The notes under the pieces: model-generated
The model's database searches: none
Seen by the model: the letters and a program-made list of their open reading frames with translations, nothing else
What the model was told of the DNA's origin: nothing
Shown here: piece after piece, positions 34,518 to 43,012 of the stretch
Layout: every line of letters begins with the position of its first letter
How positions within the stretch are numbered: the stretch's first letter is position 1
Assembly (NCBI RefSeq): GCF_035978755.1
Contig: NZ_CP108414.1
Location: 5,332,001 to 5,396,000, forward strand
DNA length: 64,000 bases
Source of the DNA: Streptomyces sp. NBC_01298
GTDB taxonomy: Bacteria > Actinomycetota > Actinomycetes > Streptomycetales > Streptomycetaceae
Reading direction: 5' to 3'
Program-made: the position numbers and the translations under genes

Positions 34518-35312
34518 TCATGCGGAGGGTGACCCGCCGTCCGTCGTGCCGCGCATGAAGATGACCGCGACCAGGGCCAGGCCCACCACCGAGCCCACGA
34601 GCTGCACGCCCACGAAGGCCGGCACGGACGCGGGGGCGATGCCCGCGAAGGTGTCGGTGAAGGCGCGGCCGATGGTGACGGCGGGGTTGGCGAAGGAGGT
34701 GGAGGAGGTGAACCAGTACGCGGCGCCGATGTACGAGGCCACCGCGACGGGCGCGAAGCGCAGGCGGTCCGTCCGCGCCAGGCCGAAGATCAGCAGGATC
34801 AGCCCGGCGGTGGCCACGACCTCGCCGAGCAGCAGGTTCCCGGCGGAGCGGTCGTGCGTGGCCCACTTCACCAGGGGCTCGCCGAACATCGCGTCGGCCA
34901 GGATCGCGCCCGCGATGGCGCCGGCGATCTGGGCGGGTACGTAGACGGCCAGTTCGCGGGCGGTGACTCCGCCGCCGGTGCTGCGGGCCGTCCACCATTC
35001 GGCGAGGCTGACCACCGGGTTGAAGTGGGCGCCGGAGACCGGGCCGAGGAGGGCGATGAGGACGCCGAGGCCGAAGACGGTGGCGGTGGAGTTGGCCAGC
35101 AGTTGCAGGGCCACGTCCTGGGTGAGCTTCGTCGCCTGGATGCCGGACCCGACGACGACCGCGACCAGCGCGGCCGTCCCGACGAGTTCTGCGGCGGCGC
35201 GCGCCACCAGCGGGGCGGCGGGCGGGGTCGCGCCGGGTACGGGCCGGGGTGCGTCGACGGGTATCGCGGCGTCCACCGCGGGTGCGGCGGCGACGGGCTC
35301 GGTGACGGACAA
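34518..35312 (-). CDS. MIP-family aquaglyceroporin (AqpS/ArsAq-like)
   Basis: 264 residues with six membrane segments plus two half-helices. The first pore motif is NPV (GAHFNPVVSL), a variant of NPA seen in some arsenite channels; the second is NPA (FANPAVTIGRAF). The TTG at 35312 has GAGGAG 8 nt upstream, and the frame beyond it is not conserved-looking. Family knowledge: in Sinorhizobium meliloti AqpS replaces ArsB and lets arsenite made by ArsC leave the cell. Downstream of arsR3 on the same strand. Confidence 0.88.
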   Translation of the reverse strand: MSVTEPVAAAPAVDAAIPVDAPRPVPGATPPAAPLVARAAAELVGTAALVAVVVGSGIQATKLTQDVALQLLANSTATVFGLGVLIALLGPVSGAHFNPVVSLAEWWTARSTGGGVTARELAVYVPAQIAGAIAGAILADAMFGEPLVKWATHDRSAGNLLLGEVVATAGLILLIFGLARTDRLRFAPVAVASYIGAAYWFTSSTSFANPAVTIGRAFTDTFAGIAPASVPAFVGVQLVGSVVGLALVAVIFMRGTTDGGSPSA

Positions 35313-35353
35313 GGCGGGTTCTCCTCGGGCAGGTGAGGGGGGATCCAAGCGGG

Positions 35354-35668
35354 CTACGGGCAGGACCGCTTGGTGTTCGCTTCGGAAGTGGCACGCGCGG
35401 CCTGCGCGAGGCCGGCGAACTGACCGGCGATGGCCTCGATGACTTCCGGGCGGAGTCTGTAGTAGATGAAGCGGCCGCACGGTTCGGTGTCCACGACCCC
35501 GGCCTCTCTGAGCACCTTCAGGTGGTTGGAGAGGTTGGTCTGCTTGGCGCCGGTCTCTTCCACGAGGTGCGTGGTGCACAGCGTCTCGCGGGAGAGCAGG
35601 GTCACGATCTGAAGCCTGAGGGGGTCTGCCAGGACTCGGATCAGTTCAGTGTCGACTGACGTCATCAT
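35354..35668 (-). CDS. arsR: ArsR-family repressor (3)
   Basis: 104 residues: ELIRVLADPLRLQIVTLLSRETLCTTHLVEETGAKQTNLSNHLKVLREAGVVD, then PCGRFIYYRLRPE. Cysteines in ETLCTTHL, in PCGRF and at the C-terminus (RSCP) suggest an As(III) site unlike that of arsR1. 41 bp upstream of the aquaporin and divergent from arsC across ~107 bp, so it likely controls both. Two adjacent ATGs at 35668/35665 are equivalent starts. Confidence 0.9.
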   Translation of the reverse strand: MMTSVDTELIRVLADPLRLQIVTLLSRETLCTTHLVEETGAKQTNLSNHLKVLREAGVVDTEPCGRFIYYRLRPEVIEAIAGQFAGLAQAARATSEANTKRSCP

Positions 35669-35775
35669 GGACTGATACTTTCACATCGCCCGGGGCTGAT
35701 GACGGTCCGGGCCGAGTCATGGCCGCCCGAGCGCGATCGACGGCCCCGTCGACCCTGCCGATGAAGGAAGAACCG

Positions 35776-36207
35776 ATGCCCTCCACCCCGCTCGCGTCCG
35801 TGCTGTTCGTCTGCGTCCACAACGCGGGCCGCTCGCAGATGGCCGCCGGCTTCCTGCGTCACCTCGCGGGCGACCGGGTCGAGGTCCGTTCGGCCGGCTC
35901 CGTCCCCGGCGAGCGGATCAACCCCTCGGCCGTCGCCGCCATGGCCGAGCTGGGCATCGACATCTCCGGCCAGAAGCCGAAGGTCCTCACCCCCGAGGCC
36001 GCGCAGGCCTCGGACTACATCATCACGATGGGATGCGGCGACGCCTGCCCGTACTTCCCCGGCAAGACCTACCTCGACTGGCAGCTGGAAGACCCGGCCG
36101 GCCAGGGCGTGGAGGCCGTACGCCCCATCCGCGACGAGATCAAGGGCCTCATCGAGGGCCTCGTCGCCGAGATCGACGCCAAGACCGCGGAGAACCAGGA
36201 GAGCTGA
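35776..36207 (+). CDS. arsC: Arsenate reductase ArsC, low-molecular-weight phosphatase type
   Basis: 143 residues. P-loop CVHNAGRS (CX5R) near residue 11, VRSAGSVPG, ITMGCGDACPYFPGKTYLDWQLEDP, and VRPIRDEI. It reduces arsenate to arsenite; actinobacterial members of this type use mycothiol/mycoredoxin. The ATG at 35776 follows AAGGAAG at 6 nt; the frame opens 19 codons earlier without a ribosome site. Divergent from arsR3-aquaporin, which would export the product. Confidence 0.93.
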   Translation: MPSTPLASVLFVCVHNAGRSQMAAGFLRHLAGDRVEVRSAGSVPGERINPSAVAAMAELGIDISGQKPKVLTPEAAQASDYIITMGCGDACPYFPGKTYLDWQLEDPAGQGVEAVRPIRDEIKGLIEGLVAEIDAKTAENQES

Positions 36208-36241
36208 GCGCATCGGGGCGACCGGCCCGACTCACCGGCAC

Positions 36242-37450
36242 TCATCCACCCGGGCTGGTCCGCGGTGTGAGCCCGACCCCTGCCGTGGTCTGCCGGGTCC
36301 GCTGGACGCGCGGGGAGCGCAGCATGGCGGCGGACAGGTCTACGAGGTCTTCGGAGTCCTCGGTGGAGGTGATGGTCCAGCGTTGCTCCGGCGTGACGGC
36401 GGGCCGGGCGAGGCCCTTCTGGATGACGGCGTGGGCCAGGACGGAGGCGTCGGCCTCACTGCGGGCCCGGCGGCCCTCGGAGTGGTCGGCCAGGGCGAGG
36501 TCGTAGGTCTTCGTGCCGGTCGTGTGGTCGAACCACGGGGTCAGCCGCAGTACCGCGTCGAAGATGTCCGTCTCCCGCTGGATGAGCCGGCGTTCCACGG
36601 GTTTCCACCAGGGCATCGGCGGTGGACTCGTGGGCGGTATCTCGCGACGGATCTCGGACCAGAGGGGCCGCAGGCGGCGGAAGCGGTGAAGGGCCCGCCA
36701 GCGGGATTCGGCGCCTTGCCCGATGGCCGGGAGCAGGATGCCGATGCCCGTCATGCAGGAACCCACCCCCGCGAGGGGAGGGGCGATGTCGGTGCCGAGC
36801 CAGTCCCATCCGTCCGTACCCGCCCATCGGGCTCCGACGGCCAGGAGTTTGAGCAGGGCGTACGACAAGCCGAAGCCGAATGCGGCGACGAGGATGAGCA
36901 GTCCCGCGTAGGTCCAGGCATCGTGGACGTCTCGAAGCTCACGGGCCCACCGCCAGCACCTCGTCGCGACCACGAGGGTCGTGGCGAAGTGCGCGGTCAG
37001 GCTGAGCACGATCAACTCGCGCACGAAGGGGGTGTTCGCGTAGAAGGTGTCGAAGTCCCGGCGCCGCTCGATGGGCATGCTGCCGAGGTAGAAGAGGACG
37101 CAGAAGGTCACGATCAGTACGGCGGTCGCGGCGACCCAGATCCTGGTGCGTCTGCGCAGGACGTCTTCGGTATCCCCGCGCCAGTGGATGAGGAGCACGT
37201 TCGCAGCGCAGGACAGGCACGACAGAATGCAGCAGACGATGAGCACCGAGACGTTCGAGACACCGAAGAACCGGTTGACCCGCTCGATCGTCGGCGGAGC
37301 ACCGAATACGAAACCCGCCGCCGGCGCCGCGAGGATCACCAGGATGGACTGGGCCATCGCCGAGTGCCGGTTGCGCCAGAACGAGGGAGCCTTCACCACC
37401 AGAGCTATGGCCAGGGCGCCGGCCGGAATGTAGTAGTCCGATCCGGTCAT
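36242..37450 (-). CDS. Seven-TM protein with cytoplasmic C-terminal domain (MAB_1171c/DUF6545-like)
   Basis: 402 residues. Seven hydrophobic segments between residues ~5 and 250 (first YIPAGALAIALVVK, last APPLAGVGSCMTGIGILL), then ~150 soluble residues with RRLRPLWSEIRREIPPT and a conserved-looking RRLIQRETDIFDAVLRL. This layout matches a family I recall as MAB_1171c putative transporter, typically encoded beside an XRE regulator and an ImmA-type protease, as here. The start at 37450 lies 2 bp after the protease stop, so they are translationally coupled. Function unknown. Confidence 0.8.
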   Translation of the reverse strand: MTGSDYYIPAGALAIALVVKAPSFWRNRHSAMAQSILVILAAPAAGFVFGAPPTIERVNRFFGVSNVSVLIVCCILSCLSCAANVLLIHWRGDTEDVLRRRTRIWVAATAVLIVTFCVLFYLGSMPIERRRDFDTFYANTPFVRELIVLSLTAHFATTLVVATRCWRWARELRDVHDAWTYAGLLILVAAFGFGLSYALLKLLAVGARWAGTDGWDWLGTDIAPPLAGVGSCMTGIGILLPAIGQGAESRWRALHRFRRLRPLWSEIRREIPPTSPPPMPWWKPVERRLIQRETDIFDAVLRLTPWFDHTTGTKTYDLALADHSEGRRARSEADASVLAHAVIQKGLARPAVTPEQRWTITSTEDSEDLVDLSAAMLRSPRVQRTRQTTAGVGLTPRTSPGG

Positions 37451-37452
37451 GC

Positions 37453-38127
37453 TCAGTACCCTCTGCCTCTGCCCATGCTCGACTGGATCCGCCCCGCCAG
37501 GCCGGTCGTCGGCACGGAGTCGCCGCCCTTCAGGCACTCCCGCACTCGGGCTCCCATCCGCAGCCCGAACTCCTCGGCGTCGCTCTCCTCTTGGGTGTCG
37601 ATGTGGCTCCTCGCCGCCAGGGCGACGAGGTCGTCGCCCGCGAGTTCACCACCGAGCGAACGGGCGACGGCCGCGGCCACGTCGCTGGAGGCGCCGTGCG
37701 ACAGACACTCTCCCATCAGGACGTGCCACATCTCGTGGGCGAAGATCACGAACTGGTGGAGCGTGGTCGTCTGGTTTTCGATGATGATGACGATCCGGTC
37801 GTCGAACCTCGCCGTGAGGCCACTGGCCGTGTCCACGGGAAACCTGCGGAAGTACAGGAGGACCGGCCGGAAGGGGGCTTTCCCGCGGTCGTCGTTGAAG
37901 CGTCGCTCCACATCGGCTCTCAGTACCTCGAACAGGCTGTCCGGGTCCGAGGGAATCGGCCTGTCGAGCCCCGCGAGAACCGCCTCGCAGAACTTCGCGA
38001 TCTTCCGCGCGTTGGCGCGTCGTGCCCACTGGGCCCTCGGTGCGCCGAGCGCGCCCCGGTGGTGCGGCAGGCTGCCGAGAGTCGCGAGTACCCTCCGGCG
38101 GAAGTCGGCCGGCTGCCCCTCGTTCAT
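37453..38127 (-). CDS. ImmA/IrrE-type metallopeptidase-like protein
   Basis: 224 residues. Zinc motif HEMWH in FVIFAHEMWHVLMGE near residue 130, followed by a helical region with ESDAEEFGLRMGARVRE that could supply the third ligand. ImmA-type proteases cleave a partner repressor, relieving repression. The candidate partner is the XRE protein encoded 169 bp upstream; the membrane protein follows directly. ATG at 38127. Confidence 0.82.
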   Translation of the reverse strand: MNEGQPADFRRRVLATLGSLPHHRGALGAPRAQWARRANARKIAKFCEAVLAGLDRPIPSDPDSLFEVLRADVERRFNDDRGKAPFRPVLLYFRRFPVDTASGLTARFDDRIVIIIENQTTTLHQFVIFAHEMWHVLMGECLSHGASSDVAAAVARSLGGELAGDDLVALAARSHIDTQEESDAEEFGLRMGARVRECLKGGDSVPTTGLAGRIQSSMGRGRGY

Positions 38128-38296
38128 CCGTGTGCCCCCACTGTGCTTTCCCCTTCGATGAGTGGTGGAGTCGCCCCCGCCCCGCCGCCATGTCCGGTGA
38201 CCGACGTCAGATCAATTTCTGTGCTCGAACCGACTCTAGGGTCCTGCGGTCGCTCCCGGCGATCGTGGCCACGAGCGTCCGGAAGCAACTGGATTC

Positions 38297-39238
38297 CTAG
38301 AAATCGGTGTGGTCGCCCTGCTGGGGCTCCGCGCCGAACATGTCGGCCACCCAGCGCATGAGTTCGGCGTTCTGCGCGTCGCCCTCCACTCCGCGTGCCG
38401 CCATGGCGGTCAGGCCGATGCGTGCCGTACGCAGACTCGTCACGACGGCCGCCACTTCCGCGTCGCCGGTTTCGAAGAACATGGCCGGTACGTCGAGCGC
38501 GGCCGCCAGGGCCTCCAGAACCTCGGGGCCGGCGTGCGCAGGCCGGCCGAGGCGCAGGCTCGTCACGAGGGGGCCGTTCAGCACCGTCCGGCCCGTCCGG
38601 GCGTTGCCGAGTTCGGCGATCTCGGAATCGGTGGGGCGGTGCTGCTCGGTGGCGCCTTCGAGGAGGGCGGCGATCTTCTTGGCTATGCCGTACGGCCCCA
38701 CGGGCTGGCGGAGCTCGGCCTGCGGGGGCTGAGCCGGAGTGGCGCGAGTCCGCGGGTCGTGGGCCTGCGGGACGTGGGTGCCCGGGCCGGGGGCCCACCC
38801 GGGCCCTGTCGCGGCGTCCTCGCCGAAGGAACGCTTCTCCGCCGCGAGGAGCTCTTCGACGCTGACGCCGTAGGCCTGGGCGAGTGGAGCGCGGTAGTGG
38901 GGGGCGAGTTTGCGCCGTCCGCCTTCGGCCGCGCGTACCGGGGACGCCGAGCCGGTCTGAGTGACGGCCGCGGTGTCCTTCTGCGTCATGCCCGCGTCGC
39001 ATCGCAGGTCCGCGAGGGTCGGGAGGCCGGGCCGCGGGAACAGGTCGTCGACGCGCTCGCCCATCAGTGCCGCGAGTCGGGGCAGCTTCTCCGGTGGCGG
39101 GGTCGCGTCGCCGCTCTCGTAACGCGACACCACGGAAGGGTCCTTGACCCCGAGCGCCGCGGCCACCTGTGTCTGGGTCATGCCCTTCGCGACGCGCGCG
39201 CTGCGCAACCCGGAGGCGTCAAAGCGGCGTTCGGGCAT
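38297..39238 (-). CDS. XRE regulator with three HTH-like segments
   Basis: 313 residues. HTH 1 near residues 10-62: LRSARVAKGMTQTQVAAALG, then VVSRYESGDATPP. A degenerate second HTH at ~77-130 (LADLRCDAGMTQKDTAAVTQ) and a third XRE-like segment at ~185-250 (DSEIAELGNARTGRTVLNGP) are separated by a Pro/Arg/Thr linker. The ATG at 39238 has GGAG 6 nt upstream. Heads the regulator - protease - membrane protein module; the palindrome at 39335-39365 is the obvious operator candidate. Confidence 0.85.
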   Translation of the reverse strand: MPERRFDASGLRSARVAKGMTQTQVAAALGVKDPSVVSRYESGDATPPPEKLPRLAALMGERVDDLFPRPGLPTLADLRCDAGMTQKDTAAVTQTGSASPVRAAEGGRRKLAPHYRAPLAQAYGVSVEELLAAEKRSFGEDAATGPGWAPGPGTHVPQAHDPRTRATPAQPPQAELRQPVGPYGIAKKIAALLEGATEQHRPTDSEIAELGNARTGRTVLNGPLVTSLRLGRPAHAGPEVLEALAAALDVPAMFFETGDAEVAAVVTSLRTARIGLTAMAARGVEGDAQNAELMRWVADMFGAEPQQGDHTDF

Positions 39239-39334
39239 CGGGACTCCACGGTGCGGGCGGGCGGTGGCTGCTTTTAGCCGCTTGATCGGATCGCCAGATA
39301 CATATAACTTGCATTTGGCAACCCGAGGGGGGTA

Positions 39335-39365
39335 CATCCGAGGTGGGTTCAACCCGCCTCGGATG
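39335..39365. promoter_or_regulatory. 31-bp near-perfect palindrome upstream of the XRE gene
   Basis: Arms CATCCGAGGTGGGTT and AACCCGCCTCGGATG around a central C, one mismatch in 15. It lies ~97 bp upstream of the XRE start and immediately after a second GAGGGGGGTAC stretch. Probable autoregulatory operator; a terminator for the opposite strand is less likely because no gene ends there. Confidence 0.65.
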
Positions 39366-39552
39366 CCCTCCACGCTACCAAGCACGCCTGTCGATCAGTC
39401 CGTCAATCGTCCGAAGGGACGTTGCGCATCCCATCTCGGGAGGGGCTCGCGGCAGCCGGGCCGCCCGCGGCGAGAACATCCGCGGCACGTTGGGCGGGAT
39501 GTCCCGCGTCCAGACCTGTCTCCTCGCGGCGCACCACCGCGTTCGAGGGGCG

Positions 39553-40281
39553 TCACCGCGTCAGGAAGCGGTCCCGCAGCGCTGCCGCCGTGGCCGGCGT
39601 GATGCCGACCTCGTCCGCGAGGTAGGAGTCGACCGAGCCGTAACGGGTGGCGAGACCGGCCAGGGTCAGGCGCAGGATCTCGGCGGGCGCGCGGCCGTAC
39701 GAGGGCCAGCGCATCGTGCGGCCCGGGTGGGCGGTGTGCCAGTCGGCCGTCAGCCGGGCGGTGGCCAGCTCGGTCAGGGCGAAGTCCGCGAGGATCTGCT
39801 CCTCGTCCACGCCGAGGAGGGTCAGGACGAGCGCCGCGATCAGGCCGGTGCGGTCCTTGCCGGAGGCGCAGTGGAAGACCGCCGGGCCCGGGCCCTCGGC
39901 GAGCAGCTCGATCGCGGCGCGGATCTCCGCCACCCCGTCCTCGGCGACTTCGGCGAACCGGTCCGCGAGGAACCGCCACGGGTCGGTGTCCGGGTCGATC
40001 TCCGCCTGGTCGTACGGCCGGTGCTCGATGCTGAGGTTGGCGTACGTGAACCGCTCGGGCTCCGGTATCCGGCCCTTCGCCTCGATCTCCCAGGGGTAGC
40101 GCAGGTCGATGACCGTCCGCACGCCGAGGCCCAGGAACCGGTCCCAGTCGGCGCCCGCGAGCTTCCCGAGCGAGTCCGCCCGGTAGAGGGCTCCCCAGGC
40201 GACGGTGGAGCCGTCCTGCGCCCGATAGCCCCCCAGATCACGGAAGTTGTGCAGTCGCTCGAACTCGATGTGACGGTTCAT
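39553..40281 (-). CDS. Cytoplasmic tyrosine-protein phosphatase (Y_phosphatase3 family)
   Basis: 242 residues, no signal peptide. Family pattern: LHNFRDLGGYRAQDG at the N-terminus, VRTVIDLRYPWEIE, the CX5R loop VFHCASGKDRTG, and C-terminal YGSVDSYLADEVGI. Same family as the secreted enzyme at 744-1820 but without the export signal and N-terminal beta segment. ATG at 40281. Neighbours give no pathway link. Confidence 0.9.
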   Translation of the reverse strand: MNRHIEFERLHNFRDLGGYRAQDGSTVAWGALYRADSLGKLAGADWDRFLGLGVRTVIDLRYPWEIEAKGRIPEPERFTYANLSIEHRPYDQAEIDPDTDPWRFLADRFAEVAEDGVAEIRAAIELLAEGPGPAVFHCASGKDRTGLIAALVLTLLGVDEEQILADFALTELATARLTADWHTAHPGRTMRWPSYGRAPAEILRLTLAGLATRYGSVDSYLADEVGITPATAAALRDRFLTR

Positions 40282-40347
40282 GCGCGGATCCCCCTCGATG
40301 GCGTACCGATGATCTTCCTGCGCTCGAGAGGCTACTGCGGGCGGGGC

Positions 40348-42156
40348 TCAGCCCATCTGCAGGGCCGCGGCGAAGTCCATCTTGTCCTCCAGCCGGCTCA
40401 GGTTGCGTCCCGTCAGCGCCTCGATGCGGCTGATCCGGTAGCGCAGCGAGTTCACGTGCAGGTGCAGCGCCTCTCCGCAGCGCGCCCAGGAACCGTCGTG
40501 TTCCAGGAAGGACCGCAGGGTGGGTACCAGGTCGGAGCCGTAGCGCCGGTCGTAGTCGGTCAGCGGTGCCAGCAGCCGGCGGCTGAACTCCCGCCGGACC
40601 TCGGCCGGGATCAGCGGCAGCAGCGCCATGACGTGCGCGGCGAGATCGTCCGGCCCGGAGGCGGCGACCGGCTGCGAAGGGGCCGCGACCTGACGGGCGT
40701 TACGGGCCTGCGCGAGCGCGTGCCGCAGTTCCGCGGCCCCGCCCACCGGGTCGCTGACGCCGAAGGCCAGCCGCTCCCCGGCCCGCAGCCCGCGGGGCAG
40801 CGAGCCGCCGGCGACCCGCTCGACCGCGTCGGGTGTCAGGCGCGCGTCCTCCCCGACGAGGACGAAGGCCACGGCCTCGGCCCCGTCAACGGCCCCGGCC
40901 CCGTCCCCGTCCTCGACCGCCGTGACCGCCATCCTCGGTCCGGCGTCCGGCCCCAGGCAGCGCGGATGCAGCAGGACCTCCTCCAGCAGGCCGCGCGCGG
41001 ACGCCGCCACGGGCAACCCGTGCGCGCCCTTCGCCTCCAGCCGGGCCGATACGGCCTGCCAGCACAGCCGGCCTTCCGGACCGGCGGCCTCCGAGGCCCC
41101 GGCGGCCCCCGCCGTGAGCCGGGCCGCCGCCTCCTCTTCCTCGAAGAGCGACGGCCCGCCCTCCCGGGCGGCGGCCGAGCCGACCAGCGCGAGCAGCCGT
41201 TCGGCGGCGCGCCGCCGCACCGTGCGGTCGGTGTCGCGGCCGCCGCGCTCCACCGCGACCAGCCGCGCGAGCCGGTCCAGCAGGTCGACGCGTTCCTCGT
41301 TCCAGTCGGCGCTGTCGGCCTCGACGGCGATCAGCCAGTCGGTCAGCGCCGCACGGGGAGCGGAGTCCCCTTCACCGGCCCCGGAGCGGACCGGGAACAG
41401 GGAGAAGGCCGTCCCGCGCGCGACCGTACGGTGCGGGGCCCGCTCGCCCGCCCGTTCGGCGGCCAGGAACCGCCCGGCCAGCGCCGAGGCGGTCTTCTCC
41501 GGCAGCGAGGGATGCGCGCCCGCGATCTGCCGCCCGGTCGGGGAGAGGATGTGCGCGCGCAGATCCAGCTCGGCCAGCAGCAGTTCGAGGAGGGCTTCGG
41601 ATCCCGCCCCGGCCTGTCTCTGGGTGCTGAAGCGCCGGTGCCGGTCCACGAGCGCGGCGAGCCCGCCGATCCGCTCCTCGGTCCTGCCGCGCGCCACGTA
41701 CTCGGTGACCGAGGTGAACGGCACCTCCACGCCCACCGCGAGCAGCGGCAGCCCGTGCCGGGCGCAGGCCTCCACCAGATCGTCCGGAACGTGCCCGAGC
41801 CGCGCCTCGCCCGCGCCCAGCGCCACGGCCCCCGCCTGCACGAGCACCCGGACGAACGCGTCGGACCGGTCGGCCGCCGCGTCCAGGTCGGCGCCGGAAG
41901 CGGCAGCGGCCTCCGGGTCCCGCTCGGCTCCCGGGTCCTGCTCGGTTCCCACGTCCAGGCCGTGCCAGGCCAGTCCGGACAGCACCAGGTCCCCGGGGGA
42001 CACGAAGCGCCCGGGGTCGGGCAGATCGATGGTCACCGTTCCGAGGACGGGCCGGTCGAGGTCCCGCTCGCCGCCGGGCAGGCGCAGCAGGCGGAGCGGA
42101 CACAGGTCCGCAGGTGCCTGGGTCTCATCGGACGACAGCAGATCACGCAGCCTCAT
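40348..42156 (-). CDS. PucR-family transcriptional regulator
   Basis: 602 residues. N-terminal PucR-type domain (LRDLLSSDE to about residue 140: VTIDLPDPGRFVSPGDLVLSGLAW), a central Ala/Glu-rich GGDEF-like segment, and the C-terminal HTH_30: LRSFLEHDGSWARCGEALHLHVNSLRYRISRIEALTGRNLSRLEDKMDFAAALQ. This class often controls purine, amino-acid or polyamine catabolism. ATG at 42156; the frame beyond it is intergenic. The next genes on this strand (RidA, dehydrogenase) are upstream and could be targets. Confidence 0.9.
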   Translation of the reverse strand: MRLRDLLSSDETQAPADLCPLRLLRLPGGERDLDRPVLGTVTIDLPDPGRFVSPGDLVLSGLAWHGLDVGTEQDPGAERDPEAAAASGADLDAAADRSDAFVRVLVQAGAVALGAGEARLGHVPDDLVEACARHGLPLLAVGVEVPFTSVTEYVARGRTEERIGGLAALVDRHRRFSTQRQAGAGSEALLELLLAELDLRAHILSPTGRQIAGAHPSLPEKTASALAGRFLAAERAGERAPHRTVARGTAFSLFPVRSGAGEGDSAPRAALTDWLIAVEADSADWNEERVDLLDRLARLVAVERGGRDTDRTVRRRAAERLLALVGSAAAREGGPSLFEEEEAAARLTAGAAGASEAAGPEGRLCWQAVSARLEAKGAHGLPVAASARGLLEEVLLHPRCLGPDAGPRMAVTAVEDGDGAGAVDGAEAVAFVLVGEDARLTPDAVERVAGGSLPRGLRAGERLAFGVSDPVGGAAELRHALAQARNARQVAAPSQPVAASGPDDLAAHVMALLPLIPAEVRREFSRRLLAPLTDYDRRYGSDLVPTLRSFLEHDGSWARCGEALHLHVNSLRYRISRIEALTGRNLSRLEDKMDFAAALQMG

Positions 42157-42532
42157 GGCCCCACTTTGCCATGTGCCGCCGGGTTGCCGATCGCGACGTA
42201 TCCCCGCTGAACCGCAGGTCAGGCCTTTACGTTGGGGTAATTCCACGGAAATCGGGGTGAGTCCGAGCGCGCCGGTTCGTGGGATCGGTGACTTCCCGGC
42301 ACCCCGCCCGGGGGAGCGCCCCGCCCGCACGGCGCGGTACGGACGATCGGCGTCCCAGCTGGTGCCGATCGGCCCTCATCGCGGCCGCCCGCCGGTGACT
42401 TCGGCATCTGGGGCGGACTCACCGGACACGAGCGCCGTGCCCGCAGGCGGTACGGCCGCCCCTGCGACGGCTGACGCAGGCTGACGCAGGCCGACGGCGG
42501 CTGACGGCCGCCGGGCTTAGAGGCTTAGAGGC
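42157..42532. other. Intergenic region with short direct repeats, no gene
   Basis: 376 bp. Next to the RidA stop it contains three tandem near-copies of CTTAGAGG (42515-42540) and, before that, repeats of GCTGACGCAG. Nothing gene-like was seen on either strand. Confidence 0.6.
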
Positions 42533-43012
42533 CTAGAGGCCCATGGGAGCGTGCAGTTCGACGAGGATCTCCACCTCGACGGGGGAGTCCAGCGGCAGCA
42601 CGCTCACGCCGACCGCGCTGCGGGCGTGGATGCCCGCGTCGCCGAAGGCGGTGCCCAGCAGCTCGCTCGCGCCGTTGAGTACGCCGGGCTGTCCCGTGAA
42701 GTGCGGATCGCTGGCGACGAAGCCGACCACCTTGACCACGCGCTTCACGGCGGACAGGTCCCCGGCGACGGAGGTGATGGCGGCCAGCGCGTTCAGCGCG
42801 CACTGCTGCGCCAGTTCCCTCGCCTGCTCCGGGGTGACCTCGGCGCCGACCTTCCCGGTGAGGGGGAGTGCGCCGTCGACCATCGGGAGCTGGCCGGAGG
42901 AGTACACGTAGTGCCCGCTCCGTACGGCGGGGACGTAGACGGCGACCGGCGAGGGCGTCGGCGGGAGCTTGAGACCGGCGGCGGCGAGGCGCTCTTCGGG
43001 GGTGCTGGTCAC
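42533..43012 (-). CDS. RidA family protein
   Basis: 159 residues. Matches the RidA/YjgF fold: VPAVRSGHYVYSSGQLPMVDGALPLTGKVGAEVT, and C-terminal SAVGVSVLPLDSPVEVEILVELHAP. RidA hydrolyses reactive enamines/imines produced by PLP enzymes. The lineage with S rather than R in the C-terminal strand may not be a deaminase. GTG start at 43012 overlaps the dehydrogenase stop by 4 bp, so the two form an operon. Confidence 0.9.
   Translation of the reverse strand: MTSTPEERLAAAGLKLPPTPSPVAVYVPAVRSGHYVYSSGQLPMVDGALPLTGKVGAEVTPEQARELAQQCALNALAAITSVAGDLSAVKRVVKVVGFVASDPHFTGQPGVLNGASELLGTAFGDAGIHARSAVGVSVLPLDSPVEVEILVELHAPMGL

Noticed and set aside
34854..35336. Plus-strand ORF opposite the aquaporin
   Set aside because: Shadow of a gene with both NPV/NPA pore motifs.
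30425..36207. Arsenic locus as cargo of the tRNA-Arg element
   Set aside because: The integrase remnant and the tRNA 3' end face away from the arsenic genes, so the sequence gives no support for joint transfer.
39343..42210. 955-codon plus-strand frame opposite the phosphatase and PucR genes
   Set aside because: No domain, composition-driven; both minus-strand genes have clear family motifs.
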